Source of the DNA: Endotrypanum monterogeii | Taxonomy: Eukaryota > Euglenozoa > Kinetoplastea > Trypanosomatida > Trypanosomatidae | DNA: 64,000 nt | Reading direction: 5' to 3' | Assembly (NCBI GenBank): GCA_000333855.2 | Contig: CM007321.1 | Span: forward strand, 30,954 to 94,953 | In this document: positions 1 through 9,037 of the stretch, piece after piece | Position numbering within the stretch: the first letter of the stretch is position 1 | Layout of the letters: each line of letters starts with the position of its first letter | The notes under the pieces: model-generated | Database searches by the model: none | Told to the model about the DNA's origin: nothing | The model's input: the letters and a program-made list of their open reading frames with translations, nothing else | Made by a program: the position numbers and the translations under genes

Positions 1-1086
1 AGGTAGCGATGCAGCCACGGTGATGGACCCCGTACCTTCGCATGTTGACGCCCCCGCAGCTAACTTCGCCTTCCCCTTCAGCTCCCGAACTCTTCGATGG
101 TAGAGTCTTCGCAGCTCCTCCAAGAGTGCATCGGCACCACCGCCTTGGTCCTCACCCGAAGACCCCCCGCTCCCCGCACGTTTGCGAGCCGTGGCACTTC
201 CCCGATCAGCTGCGGCGTCGTTGCGGTGTTGGTGATACGACGCACTGCTGCTGTTGAGATCGTGGCTGCGCCTTGTACTTGAAGCGCGATAGTCCTCATC
301 TAAAGCCCTCGACGCGGAAGACTTCCTCTGGCCACTCATCGCAGATCCTGCAGATGCTACAATTCGCCCCACGTGCCCCTCTGCTAGTGCGCGTTGCGGG
401 GAAGTAGAGGCACTCAGGGGGCGTGAGAGCACCACCTCCCGATCGATATCGCTCGCGCGCAGGTACGCTGGGTTCGCACCCAGTGAGACCTTCTCCCCAT
501 CTGAGAGGAAGTGAGCGGCGAGGCGGACAGATGTGTTGCGCAGCACCTGAAGAGTGTCCTCCATCTCGCTTAGGATTGCCTCCTGCAATGCGATGTGCTG
601 CGAAGCGGCAACAGAGATTGGGATGCCGTCAGGGATCTCACTGCGTCGACTAAGGTGATACTCATCTCTAATATCGGCCAGGATGTCGGGGTGCAGCTGC
701 ATAGCTGTCCTCCACACGGGCCGCAGATGCGAGCGCATCGCAACGTATGTCGACTCGATGTTGTTGTGGAACTCTGCATAGCGTCGAACTGCCTCGCGCC
801 GCACCCACGCTGCGTCCTCGAAAGTTGAAATACTGCTCTGCACAGCCTCCTCCGTCAGTGGCTGTGGTGCTGAGGCGGCATTGGGAGATCCACTGACCCT
901 CTCTCCCTCCTCTCCGTAAGGCGCATGGCCTCCACGGCCTCGAATGCTGCGCAGGGGCTGGGCTGATGACTCCTTTAGCGCCACCACAATGACTTCGCGC
1001 AGAGCCGCCGGAACACTTGCCCAGTCGCCGTCACCACGCGCCACTGCTCTCGCCACGCGAGACACCCCAAACTCTCTCGAGTGCAT
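1..1086 (-). CDS. Hypothetical protein, N-terminal part (runs off left edge)
   Basis: The reading frame is open for 362 codons from an ATG at 1086 to the window edge, with no stop, so the C-terminus is missing. An in-frame stop at 1147-1149 upstream and no other ATG between fix the start. The visible protein begins MHSREFGVSRVARAVARGDG. It has a helical section around residues 85-200 (with REAVRRYAEFHNNIESTYVA), then a low-complexity Ser/Arg/Gly-rich part and a charged stretch ending ELRRLYHRRVRELKGKAKLA. There is no membrane segment or signal peptide. I do not recognise the family. It is the most distal visible gene of the left minus-strand array. Confidence 0.75.
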   Translation of the reverse strand, partial: MHSREFGVSRVARAVARGDGDWASVPAALREVIVVALKESSAQPLRSIRGRGGHAPYGEEGERVSGSPNAASAPQPLTEEAVQSSISTFEDAAWVRREAVRRYAEFHNNIESTYVAMRSHLRPVWRTAMQLHPDILADIRDEYHLSRRSEIPDGIPISVAASQHIALQEAILSEMEDTLQVLRNTSVRLAAHFLSDGEKVSLGANPAYLRASDIDREVVLSRPLSASTSPQRALAEGHVGRIVASAGSAMSGQRKSSASRALDEDYRASSTRRSHDLNSSSASYHQHRNDAAADRGSATARKRAGSGGSSGEDQGGGADALLEELRRLYHRRVRELKGKAKLAAGASTCEGTGSITVAASLP

Positions 1087-1734
1087 GCCTCGTCCAGCTG
1101 CTTCGTCGATGTGTAGCTGTCTGTGTGTGGAGAACGGTTTGGGATATCAAACTAACGAAAGGTCTGTGGGCCACTCCTCTTTTTTTTCTCTCTTTCTTGA
1201 GGCGTGTGGTATCTATGCAACGATATCTACACGAAACGCATTTATGTGTATGTGTGTGTGTGTGTGTGTGTGTGAAGGGAAGAAAAGGAGGAGGAATACT
1301 GGGAGCTACGCAGTCGACAGGGGGGGGGGGCAAGAAGACCGCTCACACTCACCGCCACTCGACTCCCCACCACCCCCGGCAGCAAAAAAAAAGGCTCCCT
1401 CCACATCTCTCTCGTCAGAATACAGGCAACTGCCCGACGTGACGACCTGGCCCACGCGGACACGCAGGGAGGTCACCTCCTCCCCCCTCCCCCTATGCAA
1501 CAGGCCACGTATAAAAAAAAGGGGGGGATCGGGGCGCGGCTGAGTGACCTCTCGCCCGTTTTTTTTGTTTTTTTTCTCCAAGCTCGGGGAACAGATACGG
1601 AAAACACAGTGAGCGACGACACAAGACAAGGAGGTGCAGAAGGGGGGGAGGGGGGTCTCCATGTGAGATGCGGGTCGGTGCGCATATCACAGATGCAGCG
1701 GCGTGCGGTGAACACGCCATCGTGTGCGTGTGTA

Positions 1735-2487
1735 TATGTATGCGTGGGGGGGGGGGATCTATTCAGTGTTGTTGTTGTTGTTGTGATCCGGCGAAAGGAG
1801 AGGGCAAAGACCTTTTTTTCTACTATACAAACATTTGAGTGCAAGGACCCACTCCACACGAGAACCATGAGGGACACTCATTCACACACGCCCACACAGA
1901 CATATAGAGGGGTGCATGCCGCAGCGCTAGGGGGGGGGGGAAGATAGGGAGGCGATGGGAGGGGAGGGATGCATTGTGAAACGATGCCGACCTGAATGAG
2001 CTGAGCGNNNNNNNNNNNNNNNNNNNNNNNNNNNNNNNNNNNNNNNNNNNNNNNNNNNNNNNNNNNNNNNNNNNNNNNNNNNNNNNNNNNNNNNNNGCCT
2101 GTTTCTCACTCCCTGATCATCGCCTCTGTCATGTTGCTGGGGCACCACCCGACGGCATTCCCAAGGGTCGGCTGCAGGCTCCACTCGACTGCGTAGGCGG
2201 ACGGTGGCGAGTGAGACACCTTGGTACCGTGCCCAACACCCCTGGCCATCATATAGGTGATACAAGCACGTTCGAGCTCGTCGGCTGCACCGGCACCACT
2301 CCGCCCAGGGCCCGATGGCGAACATCCGCCGCCGTAAGTCGATGGGATCTCTCACCTGCATAAACCCTCCGAATGGGGTGCCCACCAGAACAGGCCCAGC
2401 ATTGGCCGTGAAACGAAGCCGTTGGTTGTTTGGGGCTTCGTCACAGGAAGAAAAGGAGGGAGGGAGGCGCAGCGCCACACATACATA
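1735..2487 (+). repeat. Large dispersed repeat, copy 1 (SIDER-like candidate)
   Basis: About 660 bp of real sequence, interrupted by Ns at 2008-2096, reappears nearly identically in reverse orientation at 22018-22685. It carries a stretch reading GGCACCACCCGACGGCATTC and ends near GGCGCAGCGCCACACATAC. Length and position in a probable 3' UTR fit the SIDER retroposon relics of Leishmania, but I cannot confirm the SIDER signature and see no poly(A) tail or target-site duplication. The near identity of the copies is unusual for SIDERs, which are normally divergent. Confidence 0.6.
2008..2096. other. Assembly gap (89 N)
   Basis: Run of 89 undetermined bases inside the dispersed repeat. The intact copy near 22390-22440 has only four bases (CGAC) between the same flanks, so the gap length is probably artificial. 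Confidence 0.95.
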
Positions 2488-2514
2488 CACACACACACAC
2501 ACACATATATATAC

Positions 2515-2548
<34 letters not shown>

Positions 2549-2562
2549 ATGTATGTTTGTGT
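2475..2562. repeat. Palindromic (CA)n-(TA)n-(GT)n tract
   Basis: ACACATACATACACAC... runs into a TA core and then ...GTGTGTGTATGTATG, so the two arms are near-complementary over about 85 bp and could fold into a long hairpin or cruciform. Confidence 0.8.
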
Positions 2563-2833
2563 GACATTTTGTGAATGTCTGCACAGCACCATGCACCGAG
2601 CCCTAAGCGTTGCAGTTTGCCCTGTGCGAGGGGGGGGGGGGGGCGAAGCACCCGCCAACTTCTTGCAAAATCCGTCCCCGTTGTCAGGGTATGGCGATGC
2701 TCTGCCCCTCCCCCCCCTGCCCCTCCTCCCTTCCCTTTCTCGTCCCTGCAGCTTCCCGTGCCCCAACCTATGAGACCCTTTTTCTCGCTCCTTTTTTTTG
2801 TTGTTGTTGGTGGTGAGCCAATTCACATGGCAA

Positions 2834-3082
2834 CTACTCTGTGGTATCTCCCTCGAGCGTGACAAACACATGTTGATCATCCTCTAGCACATCACAAACA
2901 CGAGCGTCGAGGTCGCACTGCACACCGCCCTCCTTTCGGATCAGCACTGGAGGTCCGAAGCGCTTTCCAAAGGAGGCGTCATAGTGTATCATGGCTGCGT
3001 GACCAAGCCATATGACCCTCTGCGTGCCATCGCCGCACTGTAGCGGAATAATTTTTTCTCGTACATGTACAGTTATTTTCAT
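2834..3082 (-). CDS. Small conserved-type hypothetical protein (82 aa)
   Basis: I chose the ATG at 3082, giving MKITVHVREKIIPLQCGDGT. A longer frame upstream would start inside an apparent trans-splice acceptor (polypyrimidine then AG at 3113-3114), so the extra residues would not be in the mRNA. The protein is compact and strand-rich, with KRFGPPVLIRKEGGVQCDLD in the middle and an acidic end (LEDDQHVFVTLEGD). There is no signal peptide, membrane span or cysteine motif. It looks like a single small beta domain. I do not recognise the family. Confidence 0.72.
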   Translation of the reverse strand: MKITVHVREKIIPLQCGDGTQRVIWLGHAAMIHYDASFGKRFGPPVLIRKEGGVQCDLDARVCDVLEDDQHVFVTLEGDTTE

Positions 3083-3946
3083 GGCTGTGCGTGGAGGTGC
3101 AGTTTGCGGGTTCTGGAAATAAATCGAAATAGGCAGAGGGTGTCTTCTCCTCCTCCCCCTCCTCTGTTGGAGCACTGGTGTGTTGTTGTCTGGGAAGCAC
3201 TGCAGCGCAACTCCCCGATACGTGAAGAGATTTGTAACCGATCAGGGATCGAAAGCAGTCGACCTGACAGATATTATTTTTTTTTTCAATGGAAAGAGGT
3301 AAGAAGCAGTGTAGGAGGAGGGTCTGCATGGTGCGGTCAGCGTCTGTATGCATTCGATCAGGTGACGTGTTCCCATGCACACGAACAGTGAGGGATGAGC
3401 AGAAAAGATCAGCTCACTTTTCATACGTTGTTGAAGTTCACGTCTGAGTCTTGAGGTGCCTCTGCAGACCGCTCAGCCAGCCCTTTCAAGGAGCACAAGA
3501 CAAAATATCTACCCTTCATCTCATCTCTACCACTATGCCTCCCCCCCCCCACCGACACACACACACACATAGTCACGTACACACACTCTCGTCCCTGAGT
3601 ATAAATAAATATATACTTATAGAGGACAGGAGGAGATAGGAGAAGGGGACGCAGCCAAACACGCCCAAAAGGCTTTAGCTCTCAGTCACTCTTTTTTTTT
3701 TTTATGATGCAGATCAAAATTTGGCGTTTCTCCTTTAAAGGGGTGAGAACACGCTCCGCAGGAGCGCCATTGCAGCGGTACACGCACGGTACATCGACGA
3801 AGCGGGTAGGGAGCGAGGGAGGGTTGCGTCTTTGGCCTGCGAGAGTCACACTGTCCAATGAAACACAAAAAAAAAAGATGGGACGGTGGGGGGGGGGGGG
3901 GGGGACACAAAAAGAAGGCACGACATAGGGGAGGGGCGGAGGGAGA
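3083..3946. other. Intergenic region
   Basis: No gene seen. It holds short (CA)n near 3556-3570, a T-run at 3691-3702 and a 17-base G-run at 3888-3904, i.e. C-rich on the transcribed-sense strand, consistent with UTR and splice-site DNA. Confidence 0.6.
3113..3132 (-). promoter_or_regulatory. Probable spliced-leader acceptor for the 82-aa gene
   Basis: On the minus strand the tract CTATTTCGATTTATTTCCAG ends in AG about 30 nt before the ATG at 3082, the usual layout of a trypanosomatid trans-splice site. It decides the start codon by excluding the longer frame. Confidence 0.55.
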
Positions 3947-4297
3947 TTAATTTCCGTTCCAGCTCTTGAGGTGAAGGAGGGCGCGAGGGTCGAGATCGTT
4001 CTGGAGTGCGTTCGACGTCTGACCCGGTGTGGGGGTACGCAACATGTTCGTGAGTGTCAAGGCGTCCTGCGCCTCACGTTGGCGCTTCGCCAGCTGCAGG
4101 AGCTCCTCGGGTATGTTATCGCCATAAACTTTCTTGATGTGCATGTACATCTGCTCCTCACGCTTGGGTTGCACGCGGAATACGGTCATCCGGACGAACT
4201 GATATGCAAAGCCCATCGTCAGCATGGAAATCCAGAAAAACTGTAATTTAGTGCGCGTCGGCATGCGCTCATAATGCGACACGCCGGGCAGAGCCAT
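3947..4297 (-). CDS. Small single-pass membrane protein, probably mitochondrial (116 aa)
   Basis: Start at the ATG at 4297, directly preceded on the minus strand by a pyrimidine-rich tract ending CCCCACAG. The protein begins MALPGVSHYERMPTRTKLQF. It has one hydrophobic span at about residues 18-37 (FFWISMLTMGFAYQFVRM), then a basic, helical soluble part with KREEQMYMHIKKVYGDNIPE. A short basic N-terminus before one span followed by a charged helix is common among small subunits or assembly factors of the inner mitochondrial membrane, but no specific family is recognised, so the location is inference. Confidence 0.75.
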   Translation of the reverse strand: MALPGVSHYERMPTRTKLQFFWISMLTMGFAYQFVRMTVFRVQPKREEQMYMHIKKVYGDNIPEELLQLAKRQREAQDALTLTNMLRTPTPGQTSNALQNDLDPRALLHLKSWNGN

Positions 4298-4868
4298 GGC
4301 TGTGGGGAGAGGCAAAAGAGGAGGGGGAGGAGGCAGGGGTGAAATGAAAATCGAGTACATGATCATCAAGTGGGAAGATATGGCGGGGAGGCCATAACAA
4401 AAGGGGGGAGAGGGGAACACGGGGGACAGGTCACTGGTGCATATGAGCCTCTGTGTTCTACAAAATAGAAGTTGATAAGGTCAGCGTTACACAGACACCG
4501 AAAAATACTACCACCAGTCCCCAGTCCCCATCCCCCATTCCCCCTCGCCTCTCTGCTTTCCAAAAGTGTTGCATGATACACACCAACGACATGGAATAGG
4601 ACTGGTGTCGCGTCGCTAAGATGCTCTACAAAGCTCGGAATTTGTATCCAGCTCTGGATACCTTTTTTATTCTTCAGCAGGTCAGCGTTATCCATCAAGA
4701 AACGTTATCACAAACCCTCTCCTCATTATGTTATCGCAGTGTTGCATCGCCACGTGTACAAGCATGTTGCCTTCGGGTTGGTCACGAGTCGGTAGTCTGT
4801 GCGTGCGTGCGTGCGTGTTTGTGTGTGTCTGTGTGCGTGCCTGGAGGGGGGAGACAACGATGTGCAGC
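4298..4868. other. Intergenic region
   Basis: No gene seen. Contains a GTGCGTGCGTGCGTGTTTGTG tract near 4799-4836, probably in the 3' UTR of the LSm gene. Confidence 0.6.
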
Positions 4869-5114
4869 TCATGCTGTGGCGGCCTCACCTTTGCCTCTGG
4901 CAGACTCGTCGAAGCCAATATAGATGATGTTCTCGCCGCGAATGAAGACCAGTGGCTCGGGTGGCTGATTTCGTGCGGCACGGCTTCTCCGACACTGTGA
5001 CAAAACAACATCAAAGGATCCGTCGAGGGCCTCGAGTCGGCCGTGGTACTCCTCTCCATGTGCCATGTGGCAGCACACGGACTGCCGGAGGAGCGACTCT
5101 AAGCTGACAGACAT
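4869..5114 (-). CDS. LSM6: LSm6-like Sm-fold protein
   Basis: An 81-residue Sm-fold protein. Sm motif 1 is visible as HGEEYHGRLEALDGSFDVVL (residues ~19-38) and Sm motif 2 as FIRGENIIYIGF near the C-terminus. The IRG-N-hydrophobic-YI pattern and overall length fit LSm6 (human LSm6 has FIRGNNVLYIS) better than SmF. LSm2-8 binds the 3' end of U6 snRNA, which trypanosomatids need for trans-splicing; LSm1-7 acts in mRNA decay in other eukaryotes but is thought absent or different here. Start MSVSLESLL at 5114 is chosen because an AG acceptor context (CTTCACGTTAG) lies just upstream. Exact paralogue assignment is inference. Confidence 0.85.
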   Translation of the reverse strand: MSVSLESLLRQSVCCHMAHGEEYHGRLEALDGSFDVVLSQCRRSRAARNQPPEPLVFIRGENIIYIGFDESARGKGEAATA

Positions 5115-5595
5115 AACTAACGTGAAGAGAGGGTGCAAATAGATATGAATAGACGGCGTATGTGTATGCGTGTGTGTACGTGTGTCTGTTGGCGGTGGTG
5201 AGGAGGGTATAGAGAAACTAGAGGTGGGGTTTCACTTCGCCCATCTGCCGATGGATAGATGTGTGTTTGTGTGTGTTTGTGTGTGTGTGTGTGTTTTGTT
5301 AGGAAGGAGGAGGAGGAGAGGGTCATACTCAAAACAGCTGGAAACAACAGCGACACAAAGAAATTTTGATTTGAAAAAAAAGGTGCCGAAAAGAAAATGG
5401 AACCACCAACTAAAATTTAAAAAAAACGCCAGAGCTTCCTACTCTCTCACGCCTCCGGTCTGTCCCACTTTTCAGTGCAGCACCACGCATGCGCGCGCGC
5501 ACACACACACACACACCTCACAGCTATCCATCCCTGCCCACGTTGGGGTATCTGCCTCAGCTCTACTTTTCTGGAATTTTGGGAAAATGTTGCAG

Positions 5596-5634
<39 letters not shown>

Positions 5635-6469
5635 GTCTATATATGTATATAATTGTGAAGAGTCGGAGCGGGGGAAGAAGAAATCAAGAAAATGCGAGCA
5701 CAGCAGCAGCTCTCGCCTTCGTATTGATACCCCCAACCCCTATCAGCCACTCTCTCACTCCTACACATATACACAAAGCTCTAGAGAAAAAAAAAATATG
5801 CAAGGTAGAAGAAAAATTAGGGATACACCCACACAAGCAAACATACATACATATGTATATATACACGTATAGATCTCTCTACAAACGTGTACATAGAGCT
5901 TTCTATTTTGTTTTTCGTACACGAATACATACTCCACCTTCCCTCCCAACAACACCTGTGACTCCCCACACACACGCCAAACGGACTACACATGAGCGAG
6001 GGACAGAGACTGATCCTCGCACACACACACACACACACACAGACACACAGACAGACACACAGACACACCGATAGATACATGTACGTATATATAGGGAGAA
6101 AGAGTTTTCATAGACGTCTAAAAAAAAAAAAACCACGAACAGGGGGGAGGTGAGGGAGAAGCAGAGCAACACACTAAAGTGGAAACATGGCGAAAATCGC
6201 GGATTTCGCGTCTCAAGTGTCCCCACATCATCTCTGTGCGTCTGTGTGCGTGTGTGTGTGTGTGTATGTTCATGCCTCATCAGGGAAACAAGTTCAATAT
6301 CGGCATACAAGCTGGAGGGGGGAGGGGAGGGAGAAATAATGAAATATATGCACGGATCAAGGGCCAGACGCAACCCACGATTGGAAAAAAAAAAAACGAA
6401 TCCCCTCAGTCACTGTCTCCCCATTTCCCCCCTCTGCCCACAGGCGCAGAGCGAGAGAACGGCTATGTT
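5115..6469. other. Intergenic region rich in microsatellites
   Basis: No gene seen over 1.35 kb. (GT)n at 5267-5294, (CA)n at about 5500-5516, (TA)n at 5599-5628, (CA/GACA)n at 6019-6068, A-runs at 6121-6132 and 6385-6396. Frames across these tracts encode only YIYIYI or THTHTH strings. Confidence 0.7.
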
Positions 6470-7846
6470 TCAGGGTCGTTCCTCGGCGGCTTCTACGAGG
6501 CACCCTTGCACCGACTTGTCGTGCAATGCCTTCTGCGCAGCCGTGACAGACCTCCGCCTGGACAGCGGATAGCTAGGGCCAGATCCACAAGAAAAGGAGG
6601 CAGATACAGGGAGCATGGCTCCTCCTACCGGCGTCAGATAGCGCCGCCCAGAAATCCCCGTTGCAGCAGATGACGAGCGAGTGGGTGTCGAGTGCCGTGA
6701 ATGTCGCCGATAGGTTGATGCGACGGAGAAGACAAGTGAAGAAGCCCGCACGTAGGGGCTGCCTGTGTTCGATGATTCATCCCCCGCTGCCTCCTCGCTG
6801 GAGGTCAGATCCGCGGCGGTCTGGAAGTTCGATACGAGAGGCGAACTCTTTTCTCGCATCAGCCTGCGACTGGATGCAGTGTCCGGCGTTGCGTCGTCCC
6901 CACCGCCGGTGCGCGGTAACGTCCTCAAGAACCGCACGCGGCGCACTAAGGCGGCGCGCTCTGCCCACCACTCGCGCGCCACACATTTGCGCATAACATG
7001 TTCTACCGCCATGATCCAGCAGATGCACTGCGCCGCCCACTCCGACTGACACTGCTGAAGCGTAATCGCATGCTCGGCGATGAACCGCTTCTCAGTGAGA
7101 TGCCAGAGAAGTCGCTGATGCTGGTGCGCGTACATGCCACTCAGCGATGCGCGTGCCTCCGCCTCGCTGGCCATCAGGTGATGCAGCCGACTACGATCCT
7201 GCCCGCTGCGGCGCGTCCGATCGGGCCGACGGCCGAGGTATTCGAGCGACGGCGGCTCCCACTCACTCGTGATGTCCACCTCCGAGTAGGTGTTTATATC
7301 GCCTCTGAAGCTCTGCGTTGGCTGGCTCACCTCCACCAGCGAGCTGTGGATGCCACCGTCTTGAGGGGCATCGATACAGTCGTCACACGTCTCAAATTTT
7401 TCGATCCGGGTGAAGCACGAGGGGGAGGGGGAAGAGGAAGAGGAGGCCGAAACCTGATACAAATCAGGCATCAGCGGATCAAATATGCTACTCTTCACAT
7501 CGCCGTGCTGTGGGGCTGCATTGGAGGTAGACACACGCAGCGCCCCTGCGCTGTGATCAGATGGGGCGTCGTCGACGTATGCAGGTGGTGCAGTGAGCTG
7601 GAGGGCAGTAGCAGTAAAGCCCTGAATGGGATTTCTATCGTGAGCCGCACCTTCCTTCAGTGACGGATCCGTGCCCACCGTCGCTGACACACTGTTGAGC
7701 GCACCCTCCCCTTCCGGTGCCGGGCGATCTTTTTTCTTCTTGAGTCTCGAGATAAAACTGGAGCGCTTTTCACGGCGCAGGGGAGGCGGCGATGGCGCCG
7801 AAGTCACGGCAGTTGCCACCCCCGCCCCCACGCAGCAGTTACCCAT
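6470..7846 (-). CDS. Hypothetical protein with N-terminal acylation motif (458 aa)
   Basis: Starts MGNCCVGAGVATAVTSAPSP: Gly2 with Cys4/Cys5 is a classic dual myristoylation/palmitoylation signal, so membrane attachment (plasma or flagellar membrane) is likely. A basic patch follows (LRREKRSSFISRLKKKKDRP). Residues 225-310 form a helical part with many Trp and Cys (QQCQSEWAAQCICWIMAVEH), possibly IQ-like but no exact IQ motif. The C-terminal third is Ser/Arg-rich and probably disordered (TYRRHSRHSTPTRSSSA). The ATG at 7846 is the only sensible start, since it creates the acylation motif. Family not recognised. Confidence 0.85.
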   Translation of the reverse strand: MGNCCVGAGVATAVTSAPSPPPLRREKRSSFISRLKKKKDRPAPEGEGALNSVSATVGTDPSLKEGAAHDRNPIQGFTATALQLTAPPAYVDDAPSDHSAGALRVSTSNAAPQHGDVKSSIFDPLMPDLYQVSASSSSSPSPSCFTRIEKFETCDDCIDAPQDGGIHSSLVEVSQPTQSFRGDINTYSEVDITSEWEPPSLEYLGRRPDRTRRSGQDRSRLHHLMASEAEARASLSGMYAHQHQRLLWHLTEKRFIAEHAITLQQCQSEWAAQCICWIMAVEHVMRKCVAREWWAERAALVRRVRFLRTLPRTGGGDDATPDTASSRRLMREKSSPLVSNFQTAADLTSSEEAAGDESSNTGSPYVRASSLVFSVASTYRRHSRHSTPTRSSSAATGISGRRYLTPVGGAMLPVSASFSCGSGPSYPLSRRRSVTAAQKALHDKSVQGCLVEAAEERP

Positions 7847-8208
7847 TTTGGCTCTGAGGGAAACGTTCTGGGTGCCTTAGGGGGGGGGAAAGGGAACAAT
7901 GGCAGAAATTTTCTTTTTTTTTATGCTCGTCAATAACGAGCAAACGTGGTGAGAAAATGAATTTAAAAAAAAAAACACGGCTGACCAGACGCGGAAATGT
8001 GCCTATCGTGCAAATGTATACACATGCAAACATATATATATATATATATATAAATAATATTAGATGAGCACAGGAAGAGGGGAAGAAAGAGAAGCGGGGA
8101 GGATGGGGAGGGACGAGAGAAAAAGCGCCTAGGATGTGTCTATACATTATGTGAACACCATACTCATAAATCTATTCACACACACACACACACACACACA
8201 CTTATAAC

Positions 8209-8245
<37 letters not shown>

Positions 8246-9037
8246 TTGCATGTCTGTGTTGGACGTGTGTGTGTGTTGGTGCAGGCCCTGAAGAATTTTT
8301 TTTTTTTGGAGGGGGAAGAGGATGAGAGGATTTATGTTTTTTTTTTGAGGGGGGTAACTCTGTGCCCTTCAATTTTTTTTTAGCCCCCACACCGACGACA
8401 CCAGCAGGAACTGAGAACAGATCCGAGTGGATAAAAAGACAAAACATTCGATGGGGTGGGTCACCCCTCTCACACACACACGCACAAATAGTTCTGTAGC
8501 GGATTGCACTAGGAGAACGAGGAGGAGAAGGTAAAAACAAGTTCAGAAAGCATCAAAGCGCTTTCTTCCACCCCCATCCACCTACTGAGATTCTCATAAC
8601 GTACATGTAAGTGTGTGTGTGTGTGTGTGTGTGGGTAGGGGGGGAGGGTATGGAGGGGGAGGAGATGAGGGTAGTGGAAGAGGATGAGCAAGAAAAAGTG
8701 TCCATGCGAACAAGGGACCGCAGAGTCAAGATGGTTCGGTCTACACAAACACAACGACTTTACATGCAGTCGCCATCGCGGGCGATGGTCACAGCGATGG
8801 GGAGAGGGGGGGGGAGCACACGATGCCATCCACACGCCGATGCCTGTGAAATCCGCGTCAAGAACAAAAAAAAAAAATCAGGCACGATAAACTGTGCCGA
8901 GCAACCGCATTGATAGCAGGCGTCACCTGCATAAGCTGCACCACCACCACCACCACCTCCTCCTCCTCCTTCTCTTTCTCCTTCTCCATCTCCTCTTCCG
9001 CAACTGGAGGTGACGGGCAAGAGTGCTGGACACCCCC
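7847..9037. other. Intergenic region rich in microsatellites
   Basis: No gene seen. (CA)n at 8175-8201 followed by (TA)n at 8212-8241, (GT)n at 8611-8632, several A or T runs, and a CCACCACCACCACC to TCCTCCTCC stretch at 8940-9000 just past the CLC stop. Confidence 0.65.

Larger units (their letters stand above)
1087..2833. other. Intergenic region with G-tracts, a repeat copy and an N gap
   Basis: No convincing gene. It holds a (GT)n tract at about 1247-1274, G-runs at 1320-1329, 1746-1756 and 1931-1940, copy 1 of the large inverted repeat, 89 Ns and a palindromic CA/TA/GT tract. It should contain the 5' UTR of the left gene and the 3' UTR of the 82-residue gene. Confidence 0.7.

Noticed and set aside
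1927..2880. 317-residue minus-strand frame crossing the N gap
   Set aside because: It includes about 30 undetermined residues, translated (GT)n and repeat sequence, and overlaps the end of a better gene.
5170..6373. Overlapping frames with YIYIYI and THTHTH strings
   Set aside because: Pure translation of TA and CA microsatellites; no conserved domain.
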